A stretch of 39,294 bases of DNA, taken from assembly GCF_013386765.1 (NCBI RefSeq), contig NZ_JACARE010000019.1:69600-108893 (forward strand), in the 5' to 3' direction. How positions within the stretch are numbered: position 1 is the stretch's first letter; each line of letters starts with the position of its first letter. The notes under the pieces are model-generated. The model made no database searches, was not told the DNA's origin, and saw nothing but the letters and a program-made list of their open reading frames with translations. Positions 17,428-26,004 of the stretch are shown one piece after another. The position numbers and the translations under genes are program-made. Origin of the DNA: Pseudomonas yamanorum (lineage in GTDB: Bacteria; Pseudomonadota; Gammaproteobacteria; Pseudomonadales; Pseudomonadaceae).

Positions 17428-18846
17428 TCAGATCAATTCGCGAACGTCGATGAAACGACCGTTGACGGCAGCCGCAGCAGCCATGGCCGGGCTAACGAGG
17501 TGGGTACGGCCACCGGCGCCCTGACGCCCTTCGAAGTTACGGTTGGAGGTGGACGCGCAATGCTCGCCCGACTCCAAACGGTCCGGGTTCATCGCCAGGC
17601 ACATCGAGCAGCCCGGCTCACGCCATTCAAAACCGGCTTCGAGGAAGATCTTGTCGAGGCCTTCGGCTTCGGCCTGGGCCTTAACCAAGCCCGAACCAGG
17701 CACCACGATCGCCTGCTTGATGGTCGAGGCAACCTTGCGGCCCTTGGCGATCACCGCCGCAGCGCGCAAATCTTCGATCCGCGAGTTGGTGCAGGAGCCG
17801 ATGAATACGCGGTCCAATTGAATGTCGGTGATCGCCTGGTTGGCTTTCAAGCCCATGTATTTCAAGGCGCGCTCGATGGAGCCACGCTTGACCAGGTCGG
17901 TTTCCTTGGCCGGGTCCGGCACGTTCTGATCAACGGCCAACACCATTTCCGGCGAGGTGCCCCAGCTGACTTGCGGCTTGATCTGGGCGGCGTCCAGGGT
18001 GACCACGGTGTCGAACACCGCATCGGCGTCAGAAACCAGGTCTTTCCAGGCTTCTACTGCAGCGTCCCAATCGGCACCGCTCGGCGCGAATGGGCGACCC
18101 TTGACGTAGGCAATGGTCTTTTCGTCTGCAGCCACCATGCCTACACGGGCACCGGCTTCGATGGACATGTTGCAGATGGTCATGCGGCCTTCGATGGACA
18201 GGTCGCGAATCGCGCTGCCGGCGAATTCGATGGCATGGCCGTTACCGCCGGCGGTGCCGATCTTGCCGATCACGGCGAGCACGATGTCTTTGGCGGTCAC
18301 GCCGAACGGCAATTCGCCCTCGACCTCTACCCGCATGTTCTTCATTTTCTTGGCGACGAGGCATTGGGTGGCGAATACGTGCTCCACCTCGGAAGTGCCG
18401 ATACCGTGAGCCAGGGCACCAAACGCGCCGTGGGTGGAGGTGTGTGAGTCGCCGCAGACCACGGTCATGCCCGGCAACGTGGCACCCTGCTCCGGGCCGA
18501 TCACGTGGACGATCCCTTGACGCACGTCATTCATCTTGAATTCGGTGATGCCATATTCGTCGCAGTAATCATCGAGGGTCTGCACCTGAAGGCGCGACAC
18601 GGTGTCGACGATGGCGTCGATCCCGCCTTTACGCTCCGGGGTAGTCGGCACGTTGTGGTCCGGGGTGGCGATGATCGAGTCGACACGCCAAGGCTTGCGC
18701 CCGGCCAGTCGCAGGCCTTCGAACGCTTGAGGCGAGGTCACTTCATGGATGATGTGACGGTCGATGTAGATCAGCGACGACCCATCATCGCGCCGTTTCA
18801 CTTCATGGGAATCCCAAAGCTTGTCGTAAAGCGTTTTGCCGGCCAT
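17428..18846 (-). CDS. leuC: 3-isopropylmalate dehydratase large subunit
   Basis: LeuC carries the 4Fe-4S cluster of isopropylmalate isomerase (2-isopropylmalate to 3-isopropylmalate). Cluster cysteines are visible in FIGSCTNSRIEDL near residue 347 and in EPGCSMCLAMNPD near 407-410; other marks are VCGDSHTSTHGAFGALAHGIGTSEVEHV near 130-155 and NRNFEGRQG near 427. The product has 472 residues. The ATG at 18846 has GAGGA seven bases upstream; a GTG one codon earlier is less likely. It is divergent from the LysR gene, whose product may control it. Confidence 0.97.
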   Translation of the reverse strand: MAGKTLYDKLWDSHEVKRRDDGSSLIYIDRHIIHEVTSPQAFEGLRLAGRKPWRVDSIIATPDHNVPTTPERKGGIDAIVDTVSRLQVQTLDDYCDEYGITEFKMNDVRQGIVHVIGPEQGATLPGMTVVCGDSHTSTHGAFGALAHGIGTSEVEHVFATQCLVAKKMKNMRVEVEGELPFGVTAKDIVLAVIGKIGTAGGNGHAIEFAGSAIRDLSIEGRMTICNMSIEAGARVGMVAADEKTIAYVKGRPFAPSGADWDAAVEAWKDLVSDADAVFDTVVTLDAAQIKPQVSWGTSPEMVLAVDQNVPDPAKETDLVKRGSIERALKYMGLKANQAITDIQLDRVFIGSCTNSRIEDLRAAAVIAKGRKVASTIKQAIVVPGSGLVKAQAEAEGLDKIFLEAGFEWREPGCSMCLAMNPDRLESGEHCASTSNRNFEGRQGAGGRTHLVSPAMAAAAAVNGRFIDVRELI

Positions 18847-18937
18847 CACGCGGTCCTCATCAGGTGTTTCTATGCCCCGGGCCTTGAACGATTCAATAAC
18901 CCTTTGGCTTGTGAGGCTGATGGTATGGCGCTACATT

Positions 18938-18958
18938 AAATAACTCAAATTCATATTT
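18938..18958. promoter_or_regulatory. candidate LysR-type operator in the leuC/LysR intergenic region
   Basis: In the 145-bp divergent region the AT-rich dyad AAATA, 11 bases, TATTT contains a T-N11-A core, the general form of LysR-family recognition sites, and lies between the two divergent starts. This is pattern evidence only; AT-rich spacers produce such dyads by chance. Confidence 0.35.
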
Positions 18959-18991
18959 TTTATGCTTTGGATTACCAACTGGAATACGACA

Positions 18992-19882
18992 ATGGACCTG
19001 GCCAACCTCAACGCCTTTATCGCCATCGCCGAGACCGGCAGCTTCTCCGGTGCCGGTGAACGCCTGCATCTGACCCAACCGGCCATCAGCAAGCGCATCG
19101 CCGGTTTAGAGCAGCAATTAAAGGTGCGACTGTTCGACCGACTGGGGCGCGAAGTCGGCCTCACCGAAGCCGGCCGTGCGTTATTGCCCCGGGCTTATCA
19201 GATTCTCAACGTGCTGGACGACACCCGGCGCGCCCTCACCAACCTCACCGGCGAGGTCAGCGGGCGCCTCACTCTGGCCACCAGCCATCACATCGGCCTG
19301 CACCGCCTGCCGCCGGTGCTGCGTACGTTTACCCGGGAATACCCGAACGTCGCCCTCGACATTCAGTTTCTAGATTCGGAAGTTGCCTACGAAGAAATCC
19401 TCCATGGGCGGGCCGAAGTGGCGGTGATTACCCTGGCCCCGGAGCCGCATACTCTGGTGCGTGCAACGCCGGTGTGGGACGACCCACTGGACTTCGTGGT
19501 GGCGCCGGAACACAGCCTGATCAGCAACGGCAGCGTCAGCCTGGCGGACATCGCCCGGCACCCGGCAGTGTTTCCCGGTGGCAACACCTTTACCCACCAC
19601 ATCGTGCAGCGGCTGTTCGAGGCCCAGGGCCTGACGCCGAATATCGCCATGAGTACCAACTACCTGGAAACCATCAAGATGATGGTCTCCATCGGCCTGG
19701 CCTGGAGCGTGTTGCCGCGCACCATGCTGGACGATCAGGTGGCACGCATCGCTTTGCCGGGCATACAGCTCAGTCGCCAGCTAGGCTATATCGTGCACAC
19801 CGAAAGGACGCTGTCGAACGCTGCGCGGGCTTTCATGAGCCTATTGGATGCACAGGTCGATCTGCCAGGGAATCAGGCTTGA
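18992..19882 (+). CDS. LysR family transcriptional regulator
   Basis: This 296-residue protein has the N-terminal winged helix-turn-helix (residues 1-60: MDLANLNAFIAIAETGSFSGAGERLHLTQPAISKRIAGLEQQLKVRLFDR, split here by function) and a periplasmic-binding-like effector domain from about residue 90 (GRLTLATSHHIGLHRLPPVL). The ATG at 18992 gives the family N-terminus; the frame is open 10 codons further. It is divergent from leuC, the usual layout for a LysR protein acting on its neighbour, so control of leuCD is a reasonable but unproven inference. The inducer cannot be read from sequence. Confidence 0.93.
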   Translation: MDLANLNAFIAIAETGSFSGAGERLHLTQPAISKRIAGLEQQLKVRLFDRLGREVGLTEAGRALLPRAYQILNVLDDTRRALTNLTGEVSGRLTLATSHHIGLHRLPPVLRTFTREYPNVALDIQFLDSEVAYEEILHGRAEVAVITLAPEPHTLVRATPVWDDPLDFVVAPEHSLISNGSVSLADIARHPAVFPGGNTFTHHIVQRLFEAQGLTPNIAMSTNYLETIKMMVSIGLAWSVLPRTMLDDQVARIALPGIQLSRQLGYIVHTERTLSNAARAFMSLLDAQVDLPGNQA

Positions 19883-19945
19883 ATCGCCGTGGCCCCTAGA
19901 CCGTGAACCCGCGCCGAACGCCCATTGAGCCAAGGCCCTTTGATA

Positions 19946-22900
19946 ATGCGCAACCCCGCCGATTCCGTGCCACCCCTGCCCCGCATCCACGCCCTGGACC
20001 CACAGGAGGCGGAGCAAAGCTGGGACAGCGCGCCGCAACTGCTGGCGGCGCTCAACGCTGCCCGGCTGGGCGCCTGGAGCTGGGACATCGACACCGGCCG
20101 GATAAGCTGGTCCCGGGGCACCCAGGCGTTGTTCGGCTTCGATCCGCGCCAGCCCCTGCCCAAAGACCTGGAATACCTCGACCTGCTGGCCCCTGAGGAC
20201 CGCGCCAAAGTGGTTCGCGCGTTTCATGCCGTACTCGCGGGCGAGCCGTTCGCCCAGGCCATGCACCACCGCATCCAATGGCCGGATGGCAGCCTGCACT
20301 GGCTGGAAATCAACGGCAGCCTGCAGCCGCAAAAGTCCGGTCGCCGACGGATGATCGGGGTGATCCGCGAGATCACCCAGCAGCGCGAACGCGAACACGC
20401 CCTCAGCCATTCGGAAAAACGCTTCGCCACACTGTTTCACCTGTGCCCGCTGATGGTGCTCTTGACCCGCCAGGCCGACGGCCTGATCAGCGAAGCCAAC
20501 CAATACTTCGAAAGCCTGTTCGGCTGGCCGCTGGCTGATGCCATTGGCCGCAGCACCCTGGACCTGGGCCTCTGGGTGCACCCCGAGCAACGCGCACTAT
20601 TGACCAAGGCCACCCAGCGCAAAGGCACTCCCATCACCATGGAAGTGCAGTTTCGCGCCAGCAACGGGCAAATCCACGATGGCACCCTCAGCGCCCAGAA
20701 AGTCGAGCTGGACGGCGAGGACTACCTGATCAGCACCTTCCTCGACACCACCGAACGCAAGAACGCCGAGCAAGCCCTCAAGGACAGCCAGGAGCGCCTG
20801 GACCTGGCGCTGGATTCGGCACAGCTGGGCACCTGGGACTGGCACATTCCCAGCGGCATGCTCTACGGCTCGGCCCGCGCCGCCCAATTGCACGGCCTGG
20901 AACCCCAGCCGTTCCACGAATCCTTCGAGGCCTTTTTTGAAGGCATGCCCAATGAAGAGCGCGAGAACATGCGCAACGCCTACCGCACCCTGCGGGAAGG
21001 CCCGGCGGGCAACTACCAACTGACCTACCGCGTGCAACTGGAAGATGGCAGTTCGCGCTACCTGGAGAGCCGCGCCCGCCTCTATCGCGATGAGCTGGGG
21101 GCGCCATTGCGCATGGCCGGGACCCTGCTCGACATCACCGACCAGGTGGAACGCGAGCAACGCCTGATCGCCTCGGAAGAAAAATTTGCCAGCCTGTTCC
21201 TCGCCAGCCCCGACCCGATTTGCGTCACGCGCCTGGAAACCGGGCAGTTCATCGAGATCAACCCGGCCTTCACCCAGACCTTCGGCTGGACCGCCGCCGA
21301 GGTGATCAACAACAACGCCGAACAGATCGGCCTGTGGGACGAGTCCAGCCAGCGCCTGCAGCGCATTGAGCAGGTGATTCGCGAACAAGCCCTGAGCAAC
21401 GTGGCAATCATCGTCCATCACAAAAACGGTCAGGCGCTGAACTGTGTGATTTCCAGCCGCCTGATCCAGGTGGGCGACCAACCGTGCATCGTCACCACCC
21501 TGCGGGACATAACCCAACAGCAACGCTCGGAAGCGGCACTCAAGGCCAGCGAGGAGAAATTCGCCAAGGCTTTTCACTCCAGCCCCGACGCGGTGTCAAT
21601 CACAGAGCGCGATACAGGGCGCTACGTGGAGGTCAACGACGGTTTCTGCCGCCTCACCGGCTACCGTGCCGAAGAAGCGATTGGCCTGACGCTGTACCAG
21701 ATCGGTATCTGGGCCGACGAAAACCAGCGCGCCGCATTGCTCGCCGAGCTGCAGATCAAGGGCCGCATCCATCATCTGGAAATGCTCTGGCACAACAAGC
21801 GTGGTGACGTGCTGGCGGTGGAAGTGTCGGTGGAGCCCATCACCCTCAATGAAACGCCGTGCCTGCTGCTGACCGCGCGGGACGTCAGCCTGCTGAAAAA
21901 CGCCCAGGCGCAGATTCGCCACCTGGCCTATCACGACCCACTGACCAACCTGCCCAACCGTGCGCTATTGATGGACCGCCTGAGCCAGCAGATCGCCCTG
22001 CTCAAGCGCCACAACCTGCGGGGCGCGCTACTGTTTCTCGACCTGGACCACTTCAAGCACATCAACGATTCCCTCGGCCACCCGGTGGGTGACACGGTGC
22101 TGAAAATCGTCACTGCACGCCTCGAAGCCAGTGTGCGCATGGAAGACACCGTGGCGCGCCTGGGTGGTGATGAGTTTGTGGTGCTGCTCAGCGGCCTGGA
22201 AGGTACGCGCTCGCAAGTCAGTGTCCAGGTCCAGGAACTGGCCGACACCCTGCGGGAGCTGTTGTCGGAGCCGATGTTTCTCGACGGCCACCGCTTGCAG
22301 GTCACCCCCAGCATCGGCGTGGCACTGATTCCCGATCACGGCTCCACCCCGGCGGATCTGCTCAAGCGCGCCGACATCGCCCTGTACCGGGCCAAGGATT
22401 CGGGGCGCAACACCACCCAGATGTTCCATAACAGCATGCAGAAAACCGCCAGCGAGCGCCTGCGCATGGAAACCGACCTGCGCCTGGCCTTGTCTCGCGG
22501 TGAATTCAGCGTGCACTACCAGCCGCAGGTGGATGCCCGGGGCAACCGGATCGTCGGCGCCGAGGCCCTGGTGCGCTGGCAGCACCCGCAACTGGGCGCG
22601 CAGTCGCCGACTGAATTTATCAAGGTGCTGGAAGACAGCGGGCTGATCCTGGAGGTGGGCACCTGGATCCTCGACGAAGCCTGCGGGACCTTCGCGCAAT
22701 TGATCGCCGAGGGCCTGGTGGACCCGCTGAACTTCAGCCTGTGCGTCAACATCAGCCCCCGGCAGTTTCGCCAGAACGACTTCGTGGAGCGGGTGGAACG
22801 CAGCCTGCGCACTCACCAACTGCCCTTCACGCTGCTGAAGCTGGAAATCACCGAAGGCATCGTGATCCAGAACCTGGACGACACCATCAGCAAAATGCGC

Positions 22901-23224
22901 CGCCTGAAAAAGCTCGGCGTGAGTTTTGCGATGGATGACTTTGGCACGGGCTATTCATCACTGACCTACCTCAAGCGCCTGCCGGTGGATGCGCTGAAGA
23001 TCGACCAGTCGTTTGTACGCGATGCGACTCACGACCCTAACGATGCGGAGATTATCCGCGCCATTGTGGCCATGGCCCGTAGCCTGAATCTGGAGGTGAT
23101 TGCCGAGGGTGTGGAAACCCCTGAACAGCTGGCATTTTTGCAGGGCTTGGGGTGCCATTTGTACCAAGGGTATTTGCACAGTCGACCGCTGCCGATGGAG
23201 GGGTTCAGGCAACTGTTGTTGTAG
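19946..23224 (+). CDS. five-PAS GGDEF-EAL protein (c-di-GMP turnover)
   Basis: This 1092-residue protein has no clear membrane helix, so it is probably cytosolic. Five PAS-like domains with PAC segments (about 35-145, 158-268, 283-403, 413-523 and 533-648) precede a GGDEF domain (about 658-828) and an EAL domain (about 838-1085). The GGDEF signature is intact (ARLGGDEFVVLL, 740-744), with the product-inhibition I-site RMED five residues before it. EAL is intact (GAEALVRW, 873-875), as are NISPRQF and DDFGTGYSS. Both cyclase and phosphodiesterase activity are possible; which dominates is unknown. The ATG at 19946 has AAGG ten bases upstream; a TTG at 19925 is the longer option. It follows LysR by 63 bp and ends 3 bp from a convergent accessory gene. 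Confidence 0.93.
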   Translation: MRNPADSVPPLPRIHALDPQEAEQSWDSAPQLLAALNAARLGAWSWDIDTGRISWSRGTQALFGFDPRQPLPKDLEYLDLLAPEDRAKVVRAFHAVLAGEPFAQAMHHRIQWPDGSLHWLEINGSLQPQKSGRRRMIGVIREITQQREREHALSHSEKRFATLFHLCPLMVLLTRQADGLISEANQYFESLFGWPLADAIGRSTLDLGLWVHPEQRALLTKATQRKGTPITMEVQFRASNGQIHDGTLSAQKVELDGEDYLISTFLDTTERKNAEQALKDSQERLDLALDSAQLGTWDWHIPSGMLYGSARAAQLHGLEPQPFHESFEAFFEGMPNEERENMRNAYRTLREGPAGNYQLTYRVQLEDGSSRYLESRARLYRDELGAPLRMAGTLLDITDQVEREQRLIASEEKFASLFLASPDPICVTRLETGQFIEINPAFTQTFGWTAAEVINNNAEQIGLWDESSQRLQRIEQVIREQALSNVAIIVHHKNGQALNCVISSRLIQVGDQPCIVTTLRDITQQQRSEAALKASEEKFAKAFHSSPDAVSITERDTGRYVEVNDGFCRLTGYRAEEAIGLTLYQIGIWADENQRAALLAELQIKGRIHHLEMLWHNKRGDVLAVEVSVEPITLNETPCLLLTARDVSLLKNAQAQIRHLAYHDPLTNLPNRALLMDRLSQQIALLKRHNLRGALLFLDLDHFKHINDSLGHPVGDTVLKIVTARLEASVRMEDTVARLGGDEFVVLLSGLEGTRSQVSVQVQELADTLRELLSEPMFLDGHRLQVTPSIGVALIPDHGSTPADLLKRADIALYRAKDSGRNTTQMFHNSMQKTASERLRMETDLRLALSRGEFSVHYQPQVDARGNRIVGAEALVRWQHPQLGAQSPTEFIKVLEDSGLILEVGTWILDEACGTFAQLIAEGLVDPLNFSLCVNISPRQFRQNDFVERVERSLRTHQLPFTLLKLEITEGIVIQNLDDTISKMRRLKKLGVSFAMDDFGTGYSSLTYLKRLPVDALKIDQSFVRDATHDPNDAEIIRAIVAMARSLNLEVIAEGVETPEQLAFLQGLGCHLYQGYLHSRPLPMEGFRQLLL

Positions 23225-23227
23225 GCC

Positions 23228-24811
23228 TTAGACCAACTTTACTGCGTAGCCGCTCTTGTTATTCCAGGTCGACGACAGCAGCGATTCTTTATAACCATAA
23301 AGGTCGATATCACCGTTGACCACCACGACCGAGTGCTGAAAGTTGGCCAAGGTGCCCAATACCCCGCCGGCCAACTCCTGAACGGTGCTCGGCCGTGTAT
23401 AGGCGTAGAGCCCCAATCGACGGAATCCGTCCCCGGGGAGCTCACCATTGTTGAGGGTCTCCATAGCCGTCTCAAAACTCTGCCCGGCGCGACCCTCATG
23501 ATTTTCCAACTGCGCCCGCTTGGCGCTCACCGCATATAAAAAATTGGCATCCTTCACCAATACTTTGTCAGTACCGTTGAGGTTGGAATGTTGCTCGGCT
23601 TTTTTTAACTCTTCGTGGGTAATGCGCAACTTGAAACCATCTCGCATGACGACTGCGTAACCATCACCGGTTGCGCTGATGCGTTTGTAGATGCCCGCTG
23701 GGCTTTGACCCAACTTCATCATCGCGGCTTTCATCGCCGACACCGTCACACAGTTACCTTCCACGCCTTGGTAGAAGCCAGCCCAGATATTCTCGGGTTT
23801 GACACCTACCGGCACACTGGAAACCTGAACCGTGCCCTTGCGGGGATCGACAAGCAACTCATCTGAAAGGGTTTCATCACCAGTAAGCCTGTAGCCATAG
23901 CTGTCGCCAAGGCGCTCCCGTGCCTGATAGTTATACCTGACCCCATCCAGCACCAGGGATGCCCCCAGATAACGCGTTTCAGCGAGGCCAACGGTATCCT
24001 TACCCCGTAGAAAACTGGAAGGGACGTATTGCATAAAGCCCGTCATGCCCATGCCTTCCAAAGCCCGCTTTGGAAACTCACCAGACAAGGTTTTTGTCAG
24101 GGCCTCGTCAAAGCTTGCGTCCGCCCTGAGCTCCAAAGTTTCCATCTGCTTGCGCTTCACAAAAGTGGCAAATATGAAACTGGCATCCCGTATCGCGCCC
24201 TCATCACCGCCACCAAATCTTGCTGCCCGGGTTGCGCGCGTTAACTCATCATGAGCCACATGGACTGTAAAACCGTCTTTCATGGTGATGTCATAACCAG
24301 TGGTAGACCGCTTTACCTCATCAAATACATCGGCAGGGCTTTGACCAAATTTGAGCATCATCATCTTGATGACAGCGGCGTGGGTACTGACATCAACATT
24401 ATCGCCAAAGCCGGGTGCTGTGGCAGTGAACGCGTTAACGATGTCTTTAGGTTTTCCGCCGTTTTTTCTCAGGAAAAAATCTGCAGGGGAATCGGGCATG
24501 ACAGGTTTGGGAGTATCCAACGGTACTTGCTTGTCGGGTATCACTTTTACCGGGGGCTCTGCGTCTGGAGTTACTGTGTTTTTATCGGTAGTTAACACGT
24601 CCCGATCGAGAAGCTCTCGCAGCCATCGCACAATCGTATGCAGGGACGTTAATACGTCCGCCCAGGAAACATTTCCAGAATCCCGAACACCTGAAGCATT
24701 ACTGGCAGGTATAAATTCCTGGCTACTCTTGGCCGAAGATGGAACGTGCCACAATTCATTATCTTTTATGTTAATCATCCGAACAGGACCGCTCGACACT
24801 GAACAAACCAT
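23228..24811 (-). CDS. candidate type III secreted protein with two papain-like domains, the first degenerate
   Basis: I do not recognise this 527-residue protein as a named family. The ATG at 24811 is fixed by AAGGAG six bases upstream; longer frames to 24874 lack such a site. Order: Ser-rich start (MVCSVSSGPVRM), amphipathic helix (about 50-70), Pro-rich linker, domain 1 (about 108-295), domain 2 (about 340-527). Domain 2 has FYQGVEGNCVTVSAMKAAM (Gln348, Cys354, six apart as in papain), then GQSP, GYAVVMRDGFKL, VSAKRAQLEN and QHSVVVVNG (His493, Asn499). Domain 1 keeps the frame (FGQSPADVF, YDITMKDGFTV, VKRKQMET) but has Ser142 for Cys and Ala284 for His. It is the last gene after the hrp box at 27041. 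Peptidase function is inferred from motif geometry only. Confidence 0.8.
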   Translation of the reverse strand: MVCSVSSGPVRMINIKDNELWHVPSSAKSSQEFIPASNASGVRDSGNVSWADVLTSLHTIVRWLRELLDRDVLTTDKNTVTPDAEPPVKVIPDKQVPLDTPKPVMPDSPADFFLRKNGGKPKDIVNAFTATAPGFGDNVDVSTHAAVIKMMMLKFGQSPADVFDEVKRSTTGYDITMKDGFTVHVAHDELTRATRAARFGGGDEGAIRDASFIFATFVKRKQMETLELRADASFDEALTKTLSGEFPKRALEGMGMTGFMQYVPSSFLRGKDTVGLAETRYLGASLVLDGVRYNYQARERLGDSYGYRLTGDETLSDELLVDPRKGTVQVSSVPVGVKPENIWAGFYQGVEGNCVTVSAMKAAMMKLGQSPAGIYKRISATGDGYAVVMRDGFKLRITHEELKKAEQHSNLNGTDKVLVKDANFLYAVSAKRAQLENHEGRAGQSFETAMETLNNGELPGDGFRRLGLYAYTRPSTVQELAGGVLGTLANFQHSVVVVNGDIDLYGYKESLLSSTWNNKSGYAVKLV

Positions 24812-24975
24812 ATTCCACTCCTTCATGTTTATACTTAACAAGCGATAACAACCAGACCGCATCAAGCCAACCAACAGGCACAGTTACCCTGCCGGAGGAG
24901 GTTGACTCGACGCCCCACCGCTGGTGTTGCCCAAAAAACGGAACTCTATTCAGACGTAAGCCACACTAACCGGCT

Positions 24976-25914
24976 TCATACCAACGCAATGGCATCGCCA
25001 CGTTTTGGCGCTCCGCCCTTTTTCCCATACAACTCTTCAATACCGTTGATCACCGCCACCGAATGCCCTGTGCGATTGACCATGCCCAGCGTGCCTTTTG
25101 CAAGTTCACTCACCGGCACTTTCTTCATATGCTGCTTCAGGCCCAGTCGCAGGAACCCTTCCCCGGCGCCTCTTTCATCTTCACCATCATTGAGACTGCG
25201 CACCGCAGCGCTATAACTTCGCTGGGCAGTGCCATCATTATTTTCCATCTGCGCCCGCTTGGCGCTGACCGAAAACAGAAAGTGCGCATCCTTGAGCATC
25301 TCCTTGTCGCGCCCGACAAACTTCGACCCACGAATGCCCTCTGCCAACTCCTGACGGCTCAGGGTGAGAGCAAATCCATCGCGCATGGTCACCCGGTAAC
25401 CCTCTGCGACCTTTTGAACTTCTTTATAGATATCCGTTGGGCTCTGGCCAAACTTCACCATGGCCGCCTTGATGGCCGATATCGTCACGCAATTGCCGTC
25501 CGGCCCCTGGCGGAACCCGCCCCAGATATCATCAGCCTTGGCCCCGTCACGCTTGCTGGAAAGATCCGGAAGGTGGCTCGCCCGGGGATCAGGCAGCGGG
25601 ATGTGCGGTTTAGGCAGTACGGGTGTCGTGGGGACAGGTGTTGCATCGAGATTTACTTTGGTGCCCTTGTCCGACAGCAGGCTTTGCAACTGCGCAAAAA
25701 ACTGCGTGAACATCTCAAGCATATTCTTGAGCAACTGCGAACTGTCTGCGGTGTCGCGAAAGCCACCTTGCGCTTTATCGCCAAAGGACAAAGCGTTATC
25801 GGTCGCAAAGCTAATATTCTTTGGAGCACTCTTCGCTGCCGCTGTTGCAGGTCCCCCAGACTGTAAGTACTCGGGCCTTATAATCGCTGGACTATTAATC
25901 ACCTTATCAAACAT
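24976..25914 (-). CDS. candidate type III secreted protein with one papain-like domain
   Basis: This 312-residue protein is a single-domain relative of the downstream 527-residue protein. The ATG at 25914 follows AGGAGG, a near-perfect ribosome site; an upstream frame to 25947 is not needed. Order: N-terminal region with an amphipathic helix (about 58-84, LLKNMLEMFTQFFAQLQSLL), Pro-rich linker (about 90-112), then the domain (about 128-312) with FRQGPDGNCVTISAIKAAM (Gln136, Cys142), FGQSPTDIY, YRVTMRDGFAL, SAKRAQMEN and TGHSVAVING (His284, Asn290). All presumed catalytic positions are kept. Asp3 departs from the usual acid-free start of P. syringae effectors. The function is unknown; a cysteine peptidase or related acyl-transfer enzyme is the likely fold. 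Confidence 0.82.
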   Translation of the reverse strand: MFDKVINSPAIIRPEYLQSGGPATAAAKSAPKNISFATDNALSFGDKAQGGFRDTADSSQLLKNMLEMFTQFFAQLQSLLSDKGTKVNLDATPVPTTPVLPKPHIPLPDPRASHLPDLSSKRDGAKADDIWGGFRQGPDGNCVTISAIKAAMVKFGQSPTDIYKEVQKVAEGYRVTMRDGFALTLSRQELAEGIRGSKFVGRDKEMLKDAHFLFSVSAKRAQMENNDGTAQRSYSAAVRSLNDGEDERGAGEGFLRLGLKQHMKKVPVSELAKGTLGMVNRTGHSVAVINGIEELYGKKGGAPKRGDAIALV

Positions 25915-25932
25915 GCACTCACCTCCTGGAAC

Positions 25933-25964
25933 GTGCTCCCCCTGCATTAACGAGCACGGGGAGC
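25933..25964 (-). other. overlapping alternative hairpins in the leader of the middle accessory gene
   Basis: Just upstream of the ribosome site at about 25922, the minus strand can form either GCTCCCC/GGGGAGC (arms 25958-25964 and 25935-25941) or GTGCTC/GAGCAC (arms 25952-25957 and 25933-25938). The right-hand arms share bases, so only one can exist at a time. There is no T-run, so this is not an intrinsic terminator. A role in translation control or RNA processing within the operon is possible but not shown. Confidence 0.45.
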
Positions 25965-26004
25965 TACCGCCTCTAGTTAAACCCTGAAAAAAACCGTGAC
26001 GAAC

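Noticed and set aside
24812..24874. Longer start for the 527-residue accessory protein (ATG at 24826 or a start at 24874)
   Set aside because: Neither has a ribosome site, whereas the ATG at 24811 has AAGGAG six bases upstream; that site itself lies within the supposed extension.
23333..25866. Plus-strand open frames opposite the three accessory genes
   Set aside because: They lack ribosome sites and recognisable domains, and the minus-strand frames carry conserved motifs repeated between genes; the plus frames are shadows.
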